The notes beneath the pieces are model-generated. The model was not told the DNA's origin and did not search any database. It saw nothing but the letters and a program-made list of their open reading frames with translations. Shown piece by piece: positions 17,677 to 26,409 of a DNA stretch of 64,000 bases. Source of the stretch: Alcanivorax sp. 1008 (GTDB taxonomy: Bacteria > Pseudomonadota > Gammaproteobacteria > Pseudomonadales > Alcanivoracaceae); assembly GCF_020667895.1 (NCBI RefSeq), contig NZ_JAFMPS010000005.1, positions 1 through 64,000 of the forward strand. The letters run 5' to 3'. The translations under genes were made by a program, and so were the position numbers. Each line of letters opens with the position of its first letter. Positions within the stretch are counted from its first letter, which is position 1.

Positions 17677-18686
17677 GCGAGCACCAGGAAGACGACATGG
17701 TATGGGCATTTGCGAGCGAGTGGCCAAGGGTGGTGGGAATGGATTTTCGCCCTCTTGCCCTATGGTTCCTCGCACTGCTGGTTCCTTATGTGTGGATTGT
17801 TGCTCTTTTGGTGACAATCCTCTTTATAATAGCTAATATGCGGGATGAAAACCCGGGATACCTAGTGAGGCGAATTCAAATGAGCTCTAAATTCTCCACC
17901 CCTTTATGGCGCCGGAACTATGCAATTGTGGCGCTTCTTGCCTCTGGCATTGGCGCCGGAACCATGCAGGAAGCCTCTGCGGAGTTCGTGATTATCGATG
18001 GCCAGGGTGGTGCTTGGGAGCAGGTCGAAACCCGGCACACCACCGCGGAAAAAGGCTCAGATGCTTCTCGCTATTACGAAAACCCCCTTGTAGAAGGAGG
18101 CTCAGAGGGTGTGCCCCTCTCAATAGCTCTTCAGCAGGTGTTGCCGGCGGGCTGGTCTGTATTTTATGGGGATGATCGGCTGAAGGATGTCCCTGTAAGT
18201 TGGGCTGGCGGAATGTCGCTGGTCGACGTACTCGCCAATTTGGCACAGGACCACGGACTCGATCTGGAGGCAGACTTCGACAGAGAGCGTTTGTACGCCG
18301 CAGTTGCTCGTGATGGTGGCCGTCTGCGCTTGGCTGGCAAGTACGCCTCAAGCCTAAAGCCTGGTGAAAAAGAGATCTGGAAGATAGCTCGGGGCGAGCT
18401 ATTGACGGGCTCGATCCAACGGTGGGCGGAGCGAGCCAGCTATACCTTGGTATGGGAGCTGGCTGAGGACTATCGCGTTGTCGCCGATGCGACATTTACA
18501 GGCACCTTCAGGGATGCGATTGATCATTTGGCCCGGAGCTACAGACAGCAAGGGGCAATGAAGACCGTCGAATGGGTGTTCAAGAGAGGCAACAAAGTTC
18601 TTGTGGTACGCCATTTCGACCCCCGAATTGCGGCCCCAGTTGCCATCGAAGATGCCGCCCAAGAGAAAAGTGGAGAAAGAGAATGA
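17673..18686 (+). CDS. IcmT (TraK)-PilL/TcpQ fusion protein
   Basis: The first roughly 85 residues resemble IcmT/TraK: a short cytoplasmic start, a membrane helix at about 28-54, then RRIQMSSKFSTPLWRR, matching the basic (P)-W-R-R ending of IcmT. A second hydrophobic segment at 84-98 leads into a periplasmic part. Residues about 145-325 look like the TcpQ domain of PilL, with WSVFYGDDRLKDVPVSW, WKIARGELLTGSIQRWAERA and then VADATFTGTFRDAIDHL. The gene lies exactly at the junction between traH-I-J-K-like and pilL-N-O-P-like genes, so a fusion of two neighbours is the simplest reading. An alternative is two proteins with an internal start at 17880 (MSSKFS), but no strong ribosome site precedes it. 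Confidence 0.7.
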   Translation: MSEHQEDDMVWAFASEWPRVVGMDFRPLALWFLALLVPYVWIVALLVTILFIIANMRDENPGYLVRRIQMSSKFSTPLWRRNYAIVALLASGIGAGTMQEASAEFVIIDGQGGAWEQVETRHTTAEKGSDASRYYENPLVEGGSEGVPLSIALQQVLPAGWSVFYGDDRLKDVPVSWAGGMSLVDVLANLAQDHGLDLEADFDRERLYAAVARDGGRLRLAGKYASSLKPGEKEIWKIARGELLTGSIQRWAERASYTLVWELAEDYRVVADATFTGTFRDAIDHLARSYRQQGAMKTVEWVFKRGNKVLVVRHFDPRIAAPVAIEDAAQEKSGERE

Positions 18687-20317
18687 GCCGGTTAATCGTT
18701 GCATGCGTAGTTAGTGGTGCGATCTTGCTTTCCGGGTGCGGAACCCGACTCACCGCTGAGACAGAAGCTGATATTGCTGAGGCGCACGATGCCGTATTGG
18801 AGGCGAAGGCAAATGGTCGTCGCGACTCCAGCCTGGAAAGACAGCTCGTCCGCGAAGAGGACGAAGTCTATGTTGGCCCTGGCGCGATGGTGATAAGAGA
18901 TAATTTGCCCTCGGGTTTCGATGAAAGAGTGGCGATCACGGAAGCCGTTCCTGTGCCGATCTCGGTTATCGCTGAAAGAATTGGTCAGATGTCCGGGTAT
19001 AGAACCATCGTTTCGCGGGAGGTCTATGACTATTACGAGACACTAAAGGACTTAAGTAGCGATGAAGTGGATGTCCAGCAGGCGGTTGCTGATCCTGGTG
19101 CTGCGAATCTGGCTGAGTCAGCAGGGTTGGGCAAGGGGATCGGCCCGAAGATGCCAATAGCGTTCAAGGGTCGCCTTCGGGATCTTTTGGATCGAGTTGT
19201 CGCGGGGCTGAATTCCTACTGGAGGTTCGAGGAGGAAACCGGAACCATTTGGATCTACCGGTACGAAACAAAGACGATGAGAATATCGGCCATAAACAAT
19301 ACGTTGTCTGGCCAGGCTACGATGTCCAACACCTCGAGTACCGGGGATGGCGGGGACGCAGGTCAAGGCGGGTCAAACACCCAATCGCAAACTCAGATCA
19401 ATATTTTTGATGCTGTTGCTGCCGGGGTAGAGGGTTTGCTCTCCGCTGACGGCAAGTCCACTGTCGCCAGAGAGTTTAGCTCCGTCACTGTTACTGATAC
19501 CCCTGAGGTCATCCGTAAGGTTGAAAAATATATTGCCAACGTCAATCGGACTCTTACACAAGAAGTCGTTATGGACGTCACTGTGCTGTCAGTTCAATTG
19601 TCCAATGAAGACGAACGCGGAATCGATTGGGATCTTGTCTACAATTCAGGCCAGAGCGCGAGCTTTGGCATGACAAGTGGAGGAGGCGTGGCATCTCCGG
19701 TCGGGTCATTGACCGGTGCAATCTTGAATACCGCCACCGGCACTGCGGGCAAGTACGCGGGTAGCTCGATCGTCGTACAGAATCTTGCCAGACAGGGTGA
19801 TGTCTCAGTTGTAACGACCGCAACATTGAGGACCTTGAATAATCGCCCAGTGCCCATGGCTATCGGCGACAAGATTACTTATATCGCATCTTCCTCGACG
19901 ACTATTGGCGACGGATCGACCACCGGCGCCCTGAACACTGAAGAGCTATCGGTGGGATTCGCTTTGAACGTGAACCCCCACGTTCTTGATGACGCCGAGA
20001 CAATCTTGATGCAGCTAGGGGTGAACATTTCACAGCTAAATGAGCTTAAAACGATCACGCAGGGAACATCGCTAATTCAGGCGCCAGATGTTTCATCGAG
20101 GGATTTCCTCCAGAGCGTCTCGATTAGAAGTGGAGAAACATTAGTTATTGCCGGCTTCGAGCGGATGACAGACGACATCGAAAGGCGCGCAATGGGGCCT
20201 AGCGCGAATTGGTGGCCATTTGGTGGTGGGCGTGCGGCTGGCAAGAAGCGAGAGGTTATCGTCATTGTTATACAGCCGTTCGTTCAAAATGGGGCGAAGC
20301 GTGTCGCGCGGTTCTAA
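18683..20317 (+). CDS. pilN: PilN, secretin lipoprotein of the thin pilus
   Basis: Outer-membrane secretin of the R64-type IVb pilus. The start at 18683 overlaps the previous stop (ATGA), and the lipobox LLSGC places the lipidated Cys at residue 19. N-terminal STN/N0-like region and N1 domains precede the C-terminal secretin domain (ARQGDVSVVTTATLRTLNN, VPMAIGDKITY, VNPHV). A glycine/serine-rich insert near 250-270 is usual in this family. The 544-aa length fits PilN. Confidence 0.9.
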   Translation: MSRLIVACVVSGAILLSGCGTRLTAETEADIAEAHDAVLEAKANGRRDSSLERQLVREEDEVYVGPGAMVIRDNLPSGFDERVAITEAVPVPISVIAERIGQMSGYRTIVSREVYDYYETLKDLSSDEVDVQQAVADPGAANLAESAGLGKGIGPKMPIAFKGRLRDLLDRVVAGLNSYWRFEEETGTIWIYRYETKTMRISAINNTLSGQATMSNTSSTGDGGDAGQGGSNTQSQTQINIFDAVAAGVEGLLSADGKSTVAREFSSVTVTDTPEVIRKVEKYIANVNRTLTQEVVMDVTVLSVQLSNEDERGIDWDLVYNSGQSASFGMTSGGGVASPVGSLTGAILNTATGTAGKYAGSSIVVQNLARQGDVSVVTTATLRTLNNRPVPMAIGDKITYIASSSTTIGDGSTTGALNTEELSVGFALNVNPHVLDDAETILMQLGVNISQLNELKTITQGTSLIQAPDVSSRDFLQSVSIRSGETLVIAGFERMTDDIERRAMGPSANWWPFGGGRAAGKKREVIVIVIQPFVQNGAKRVARF

Positions 20318-20329
20318 AGGGGCTCCATC

Positions 20330-21694
20330 ATGTCTGTGATATCCGTAGGGGGGCAGAAGTACGCAGTCGATATGGACTGGCGTGCGCTGACTTCAGAAGA
20401 AGAGGGCCGTCACCAGGCGGCGAATAGGATTGCCAAGGAAGCCGGCAAGAAATCATTCGCGCTGTGCCATCCGGATGACCCTACTGCCGATGATTCGGTG
20501 GGGTTGTTTGCGGACAGCACCCCCGCCGGAACAAAGTCCCTTGCGGCGGCGATTGTTGCATCAGGAAAGTACCCGGCTGCCTGCGCCTTTATTATGCCGG
20601 CCTCGGAGGCTGGCGACGTCTGGTTCCTTGCTATTGCAGGAGGCTTGCCCGATCCAAATACTGATCGCATTGTAAGCAGTGTCGATGAGTGCATGGAGAG
20701 TATTTCGTCGGCGTTTATGTTTGAGGACAGCGTCCCAGTGTATACCTCGCTGCAGATGGATCTGCGCGAAGGCTATGTAAGGGAGCACCTGGCTTTAGCG
20801 GAGCTGATTCCTGATCATGGATCCGCGCCGAAGCCGATTAAGGTCAAGGGCAATGCAGTCCTGGCAGCGGTTGTTTTTGGCGCCATTGTTATTGTCGGGT
20901 TGATCGTAGCTTTGATGCTTTGGCCGTCCGATCCGCAGCCCAAATTAAGTCCTGCTCAATTACAGGCGCAAAAACAACAGATCGCCAAGAAGCGGGCTGA
21001 GGAGGCGGTCGCCGCCCTGGTCCAGAACATTTCAGGTGGCGTAAAAAGAAAGTGGGTCAAGCCAGTCAAAGAGATGTTCTGGGATCTTCCCATTAACCTT
21101 GATGGCTTGAAGATGAAGGAAATACTGTGCACGAATCAGCCTGAGTGCACTGTAACGTATATCAATGCAGGTCGCATGAGCGTGCCAGCCTTTAGGGGCA
21201 GGTTCGAGAGCGTGGCGGACGATATCGCCTTTGCTATCGATGGGAAGGCCGCGACGTTAAAATTCGATTTCGGTGATCGCCAAGCCCCGGATATTATTGA
21301 GCCAATTCGTGTCGAGCCTGTTACTAAAGACGATGCGATTGCATTGATCAGCAATGCTCCGGCTGCCAGAGAGTTTGGAGAGGAGCTATTGATCAGGCTT
21401 CTGAAGCTCGAGCAAGCCTACCCCGCTGGCTGGACAAGGTCAGTTCAGGTGCCGAAGGCCGCGCCCAATATGCCCGCGCCAGGCACTCCAGGGAGTCCCG
21501 TTAGTGCGACCATCATGGTCGGCGGAATTGAGGTTAGCATCCAAGAGTTGTGGATGATGGGCGCGGTGCTCGACCTCTTGGATTCCCCATATATCTTTAT
21601 TGAAAAGTTCGAAGTGTCAGGGATAGACGGGCGCCCAACGGCCCGGCTGTCCGCAAAATATATTGTTCAAGATAGCCGTGGAGAACAGAGATGA
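20330..21694 (+). CDS. pilO: PilO2-type pilus assembly protein
   Basis: The 454-aa bitopic protein has an N-terminal cytoplasmic domain with the family opening VGGQKYAVDMDW. One membrane helix lies at about 181-203 (VLAAVVFGAIVIVGLIVALML), followed by a periplasmic part with an initial coiled coil. This matches the PilO2/TcpD-like protein of IVb thin pili in length and order. Its assumed role is to link the ATPase/platform to the secretin. It overlaps pilP by four bases. Confidence 0.85.
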   Translation: MSVISVGGQKYAVDMDWRALTSEEEGRHQAANRIAKEAGKKSFALCHPDDPTADDSVGLFADSTPAGTKSLAAAIVASGKYPAACAFIMPASEAGDVWFLAIAGGLPDPNTDRIVSSVDECMESISSAFMFEDSVPVYTSLQMDLREGYVREHLALAELIPDHGSAPKPIKVKGNAVLAAVVFGAIVIVGLIVALMLWPSDPQPKLSPAQLQAQKQQIAKKRAEEAVAALVQNISGGVKRKWVKPVKEMFWDLPINLDGLKMKEILCTNQPECTVTYINAGRMSVPAFRGRFESVADDIAFAIDGKAATLKFDFGDRQAPDIIEPIRVEPVTKDDAIALISNAPAAREFGEELLIRLLKLEQAYPAGWTRSVQVPKAAPNMPAPGTPGSPVSATIMVGGIEVSIQELWMMGAVLDLLDSPYIFIEKFEVSGIDGRPTARLSAKYIVQDSRGEQR

Positions 21695-22410
21695 GCGTCA
21701 ATAAATCGGTTTTGCTTCTGCTCGCTGGTATTGCAGTGGTGTTTGCTAGTCCGGTTCGGGCTGATGGTTTTGTAGATCCAGCGATGCAGGATAGGGGCGA
21801 CGCTCGGGCCGCGTGGGAGTTGGAGTACGAAAGTGATGGCCAGGAATACCAGCCGATTCGAGGCGAAGGATCAGGCTCCGCGCAGGTGGGCTCGCCAATC
21901 GGCGGTGACCCAGACGGAGACGGGAGTATTGCCACCAAAACAGTCACAACCACAGAAACCATTACGCGGATTCCTCGCCCCCCCGTGGAAAAACGTGTCT
22001 GCGACGTAACCGACACCTGTGACAGGCTTGATACCTTGAGACTGATTGATGAGATGCAGGAAAAAATGGCTGTACTAGACGCGGAAAAGAGACTTGCTGA
22101 GGCGCGAGGCGCAAAAAATAAGGCCCTGTGTGAAGAGGCAAAGGCATGTGCGGGCATTGTGAGCTTTGACGCTGCGGGAATTACTAGCTCCACCACAACA
22201 GCATCAGTGGCGTCCATCTACGGTGCAGCATCTACAGGCTATACTGCAGACATTATCGTCAACGGGTCCAGGGTGTCGGTTTCCGAAGGCGATGAGACTC
22301 CTGATGGTTCCACGGTACTGTCAATCACGCCGAATGCTGTTGAGGTCGCGGCTCCTCGTAGTGGAGCCAAGACGAGATTGCCGTTCGCCGGCGGTATGGC
22401 AGGGCAATAA
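21691..22410 (+). CDS. pilP: PilP-type pilus biogenesis protein
   Basis: The 239-aa periplasmic protein has a signal peptide (LLLLAGIAVVFASPVRA) and a coiled segment at about 110-145. Its C-terminal beta domain (ASVASIYGAASTGYTADIIVNGSRV through STVLSITPNAVEV) is the conserved region of R64 PilP-like proteins. It is thought to bind the secretin. It sits between pilO and pilQ as in R64. Confidence 0.85.
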   Translation: MSVNKSVLLLLAGIAVVFASPVRADGFVDPAMQDRGDARAAWELEYESDGQEYQPIRGEGSGSAQVGSPIGGDPDGDGSIATKTVTTTETITRIPRPPVEKRVCDVTDTCDRLDTLRLIDEMQEKMAVLDAEKRLAEARGAKNKALCEEAKACAGIVSFDAAGITSSTTTASVASIYGAASTGYTADIIVNGSRVSVSEGDETPDGSTVLSITPNAVEVAAPRSGAKTRLPFAGGMAGQ

Positions 22411-22411
22411 A

Positions 22412-24142
22412 ATGTCTAGCCCGGCCGTCGTAATATCAGAAGACAAGCTACCTCGCATTCGCGGGCTGGTGAAGGGCGCAGCGAGCGCCATTAAGCCAGA
22501 TGTCAGCCGACTGATAGCGTTGCTAGAGCTTGTCTCGGACGGTGGTGACGAAAAGAAGGCAGCCGTCACTATGGTTGCTGAGTCACTCATGGCGGCCAAG
22601 AAGGATGAGGTTAAGGCCGCTGCGGGCATTCTGAGGCAGCGGTTTGGATCAGAGTATCGTTTCGTAACGCCTTTAATTGTTAGAGACCATCTGTTTAAGC
22701 AAGTTCTTGAGCGGGCATCTGTGGTCGCAACGGACGAAGAGGACTCAAAAGAAGGAATACAGCTTGATACGGGCGCCCAAACAAGAGCGTTCGAAACGAT
22801 CATGACAAAGGCTGTCCAGCTTAAAGTCACGGATGTGCATATAAAAATTAGTCCGGCCGAATCCAGGGTTGCGTTTAGAATTTTCAAACAACTCGAGGTC
22901 CAGCCATTTGGACACTCAGAAAAGGATTTGACGGATATCGTGACGTCGGCCTATAACCACCTTGCAATACCCAGTAGCCGATCTGGCCAGTTCAGCTCGA
23001 CAAAGCGCATGTCGTGCATGATTGAAAGAAAGATCGCAGGTGAAATGTACCGGTTCAGATATCAGCATGCGCCCATTGAGCCCAAAGGGGTTGAGGTCGT
23101 TATGCGACTTCTTCCTATGAGCGAGAAGGAAGCCAAGGCCCTCTCATTCGAGCAGCTGGGGTACTCGGACACCCACGCAAAGTTGATACGTAAGGCTACT
23201 GCCCGTCCTGATGGCGCGGTTCTGGTAGCGGGCACCACTGGCTCAGGTAAAACTACTACGTTGAAGCATGGCATAATGGGCGTCATGGAGCGCCGCCCTG
23301 GGATCAGTGTAAGAACCGTAGAAGATCCCGTAGAATACATTATCCCCGGAGCATCCCAAACCAGCGTAATCAGAAATGACAGTGACGACGCTTCCGGAGC
23401 GAGAGAATTTGCTCAGACAATTCGCGCGATCATGAGAATGGACCCCGACATTATTATGATTGGTGAAATTAGAGATAAGGACTCCGCTGATTTGGGCGTA
23501 AAGGCGGTTCTTTCGGGGCACCAGGTCATGTCCACCACTCATGCCGCTTCCGTTCTGGATGCAATAAGTCGTCTTATCGACCTGGGTGTTGAGAGAAGAA
23601 CCATTGCATCGCCGAACTTTCTCGGAGGACTGATATATCAGCGTCTGGTGCCCGTGCTGTGCAGCTCGTGCAAAATTAAGTATCAAAAAGGGATGAAGGT
23701 CGCGGGCCGTAGAGAGTTTGAAAAAAGGATGGAGCCCGTAAATACGCCTGGCAGCACAATCTATATTAAGGGCCCCGGTTGTGTGGATTGCTCGCAAAGA
23801 GGGATTGTTGGAATAACCGTTTGTGCTGAAGTTATGACGCCGGATGATGAGTTTCTCGACCTTATATCGAAAGGTGAGGACATAGGTGCCAAGCGCCACT
23901 GGAGGGAGCAAAAAACACCGGATCCATTTGATTGTGTCGGGGCTCCGGCCTACTACCACGCCATTCTTAAAATGCGGGCAGGGATGATATCTCCCGAGGA
24001 CGTAGAGGATAATTTCGGTCTTTTTGAGAGCGATACGATAGCAGAGATGTACGCAAAATATGGATTCAATGCTGTAAATGAAACACATCCAAATGTAAGC
24101 GTTGTCGGTGGCCATCCAGCCCGAAATACATCGGCGGAATAG
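22412..24142 (+). CDS. pilQ: PilQ, pilus assembly ATPase
   Basis: The 576-aa GspE/PilB-type ATPase extends the thin pilus. The start at 22412 lies one base after the pilP stop and replaces a longer frame that begins inside pilP. Walker A is at about 272-281 (AGTTGSGKTTTL), and the Asp box/Walker B is RMDPDIIMIGEIRD near 341-354. A zinc-type cysteine set follows (CSSCKIKY and CVDCSQRG, near 415-455), as in extension rather than retraction ATPases. Confidence 0.9.
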   Translation: MSSPAVVISEDKLPRIRGLVKGAASAIKPDVSRLIALLELVSDGGDEKKAAVTMVAESLMAAKKDEVKAAAGILRQRFGSEYRFVTPLIVRDHLFKQVLERASVVATDEEDSKEGIQLDTGAQTRAFETIMTKAVQLKVTDVHIKISPAESRVAFRIFKQLEVQPFGHSEKDLTDIVTSAYNHLAIPSSRSGQFSSTKRMSCMIERKIAGEMYRFRYQHAPIEPKGVEVVMRLLPMSEKEAKALSFEQLGYSDTHAKLIRKATARPDGAVLVAGTTGSGKTTTLKHGIMGVMERRPGISVRTVEDPVEYIIPGASQTSVIRNDSDDASGAREFAQTIRAIMRMDPDIIMIGEIRDKDSADLGVKAVLSGHQVMSTTHAASVLDAISRLIDLGVERRTIASPNFLGGLIYQRLVPVLCSSCKIKYQKGMKVAGRREFEKRMEPVNTPGSTIYIKGPGCVDCSQRGIVGITVCAEVMTPDDEFLDLISKGEDIGAKRHWREQKTPDPFDCVGAPAYYHAILKMRAGMISPEDVEDNFGLFESDTIAEMYAKYGFNAVNETHPNVSVVGGHPARNTSAE

Positions 24143-24154
24143 TAGGGAATTACC

Positions 24155-25219
24155 ATGGTTGATACTGCGGACATCGAAAGAAAGTGGCTAAGAATAAGTG
24201 CGTTTGGGGCGGATGCTAGAAGGGGAGTGTACCGCAAGATCGTGATGTTCATGGAAGAAAACCAGGCGCCAATCGAGGCCATTAGGGTCATGAGAGCGCA
24301 AGCGCAAAGACGTAACGCGCCCATAGGCAAAATTCTCGCCAGTGTTGAAAAGTCTATTAAGGATGGCAAATCGCTATCTGGCGCATTTGCGCCTTGGGTG
24401 CCAGCAAACGAGCTTGTGTTTATGGCGGTTGGGGAAACGGCAGATACGCTCGCGGTCTCCCTAAGGCTGGCAGATGAGATGATGACTCAGAATAGGGCCT
24501 TAAAAAGAGAAATTATTGATGCCATTAGCGGCCCACTTTTCCAGATCGGCGTAGCAGCGTTATTGGTAATTGCATTTAGTCTTGGCCTGGCGCCAAAAAT
24601 GAAGCCAATGATGGACAAAGTTGACGTCCCCCCTGATGTGACAGTCGCGTTTTTTGGATTCGCGGACGCAGTCCAAGTCTCTTGGCCATTTGTCCTTCTC
24701 GGGATGATTGCAGTAATTGTTGGGATATACGTCGCTCTGCCGAATTGGAGCGGACCTGTGCGTACGAGAATAGATGGATATATCGCGCCATTCTCAACGT
24801 ATCGCTGGGTGCAAGGATCGATGTTCCTGATATCTCTGGGGGCGATGATGAAAGCGGGAGTCGCTCCACGTGAGTCGATTTTGCAGTTAATGGGAGTTTC
24901 AACAAGATGGTTCCAGTATCACGCAAGAAGGATGCTTGGCAAGATCGCCGCTGGCAACTCTGTAGCGGATGCGATGGCCGATGGTTTGCTTCCTCGTGCT
25001 ATCGCTGAAGACGTCGTCGACTTCGGTGCGCTTTCCGGATTCGAGCGCGCCATTGACGCTATTGGACGCGAATCCGTCGCTGACGTGAGAGTCGAGCTCG
25101 CATCGCTAGGTAAAAAAGTTGGCATAGCAGCAAAGATGGTTATCTTCGGATTTGTTTTATGGGCTCTGGCCGCTTTTGGGCAGTTGATTATGGCGATTCA
25201 GGCTTCCCTGGGGGTATGA
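24155..25219 (+). CDS. pilR: PilR, inner-membrane platform protein (GspF/PilC family)
   Basis: The 354-aa polytopic protein has two T2SSF-type halves. The first half has FAPWVPANELVFMAVGE near residue 75, and the second repeats the pattern ADGLLPRAIAEDVVDFGA near 270. Membrane helices lie at about 130-150, 175-195 and 320-345. It anchors the pilus assembly and works with the PilQ ATPase. GGGAA precedes the start codon by a few bases. Confidence 0.88.
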   Translation: MVDTADIERKWLRISAFGADARRGVYRKIVMFMEENQAPIEAIRVMRAQAQRRNAPIGKILASVEKSIKDGKSLSGAFAPWVPANELVFMAVGETADTLAVSLRLADEMMTQNRALKREIIDAISGPLFQIGVAALLVIAFSLGLAPKMKPMMDKVDVPPDVTVAFFGFADAVQVSWPFVLLGMIAVIVGIYVALPNWSGPVRTRIDGYIAPFSTYRWVQGSMFLISLGAMMKAGVAPRESILQLMGVSTRWFQYHARRMLGKIAAGNSVADAMADGLLPRAIAEDVVDFGALSGFERAIDAIGRESVADVRVELASLGKKVGIAAKMVIFGFVLWALAAFGQLIMAIQASLGV

Positions 25220-25223
25220 GCAG

Positions 25224-25760
25224 ATGAACAATCGTAGCGAGGGTTTTACGCTGCTCGAGGTGTTGCTCGTTGTCGCATTGCTCGCGATTGGTCTGCAATT
25301 CGCATTCGGTTTATATCAAACCGCTGCAGATGACTGGTCCGCTGATGAAGCCGCAGCCCTTGCGTCCGAGATAGATCAGCGTGCAAGAGCCTATTACACA
25401 TTCAAGGACGATTACGCGACCCCGCCGATAACAACGGCGCTGGTAATCAACGAGGGTCTTGCGCCGGAGCAATATGTGGACCGCGCAGGTCCCACAGTCG
25501 TATTGCCTTGGGGCTCAAACCTTACGGTGGAAGTTAATGGAACGGATTACCGGCAAGTAATTCCAGTGCCGGTCGAGTTGTGCGTGAGATTGATATCAAA
25601 GGTTGCCAATCGATTCTGGAGAATCGAGGTGACCGATAACGGCGGCGGTGGAGCTGTCGACGTAAAGAACGTTCGAACTCCAACGGATTACGATCCTGCT
25701 GTCGCTATTGCAGCGTGCAATCAGGATCAGATCCCGTTGGTGCGTTTGTACGGTAACTAG
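25224..25760 (+). CDS. Type IV prepilin-like protein (first of two)
   Basis: The 178-aa protein has a short class-III leader of seven residues (MNNRSEG), then F at +1 and E at +5 (FTLLEVLLVVALLAIGL), the hallmark of type IV pilins. The globular part has paired cysteines near 115 and 165 (VELCVRL and AACNQDQ), as in a pilin disulfide loop. It precedes a second, longer prepilin with the same architecture. R64 has a single pilS here, so this may be a duplicated or minor pilin. Confidence 0.8.
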   Translation: MNNRSEGFTLLEVLLVVALLAIGLQFAFGLYQTAADDWSADEAAALASEIDQRARAYYTFKDDYATPPITTALVINEGLAPEQYVDRAGPTVVLPWGSNLTVEVNGTDYRQVIPVPVELCVRLISKVANRFWRIEVTDNGGGGAVDVKNVRTPTDYDPAVAIAACNQDQIPLVRLYGN

Positions 25761-25788
25761 CACTACTAACCCAAGCAGGAGAAACAAA

Positions 25789-26400
25789 ATGATGAAGAGT
25801 AAAATGAACAAGGGCCAAGCGGGATTCACGTTGATCGAGATCCTGCTGGTGATGGCAGTTGTCGTAGTTATCATTGCCGGTGCGTTCGCGGTCTATACCC
25901 AGCTAACCTCGAGTGGAACGGCGCAAGCTGAATCGACTGCCCTTGCGGCCACGCAGGCCAAAATTCGCGAAGTCTACGGCACCAACGCTCGCCGCTACAC
26001 GGGTTTGGGCGAAGCTGACGTCGCGGCAGGTCGCATGGCACCAGCATCCATGCTCAGCGATACTGACGCTGACGGGGTTCCGGATGCGCTCGTAAGCGGC
26101 TTTGGTGCCTTAATTACTATCGCGCCAGTTAACGTTAACGGTGCAAACGATGGTTTTTCGATCACCTACACCGACGTTCCCTCACAGGAATGCGTTGATC
26201 TCGTTCCACGTCTCGCAACCCAATTCAAGTACATCCAGGTGGCAGCTGGTGGCGGTCTGGCCGCATTTGCTGCTGCTACAGCCGTTGGCGGTGGCGGCGT
26301 TGCACGAAATGCATTTTCCGGCGGCGACCTTGACCGTGGTTACATGATCGCGCAATGCAATTCTGCGGCCACTGTTGATCTGTTGCTGGCTACAAACTGA
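25789..26400 (+). CDS. pilS: PilS, probable major prepilin
   Basis: The 203-aa prepilin has a 12-residue leader ending in G12, followed by F13 (+1) and E17 (+5): GFTLIEILLVMAVVVVIIAG. The start at 25789 follows a good ribosome site, AGCAGGAGA. Two cysteines (SQECVDL and IAQCNSA) can form the C-terminal disulfide. The alanine/glycine-rich body and the slot directly before pilV make this the likely major thin-pilus subunit. It needs a prepilin peptidase, which is not encoded in the window. Confidence 0.87.
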   Translation: MMKSKMNKGQAGFTLIEILLVMAVVVVIIAGAFAVYTQLTSSGTAQAESTALAATQAKIREVYGTNARRYTGLGEADVAAGRMAPASMLSDTDADGVPDALVSGFGALITIAPVNVNGANDGFSITYTDVPSQECVDLVPRLATQFKYIQVAAGGGLAAFAAATAVGGGGVARNAFSGGDLDRGYMIAQCNSAATVDLLLATN

Positions 26401-26409
26401 GGTATGAGC

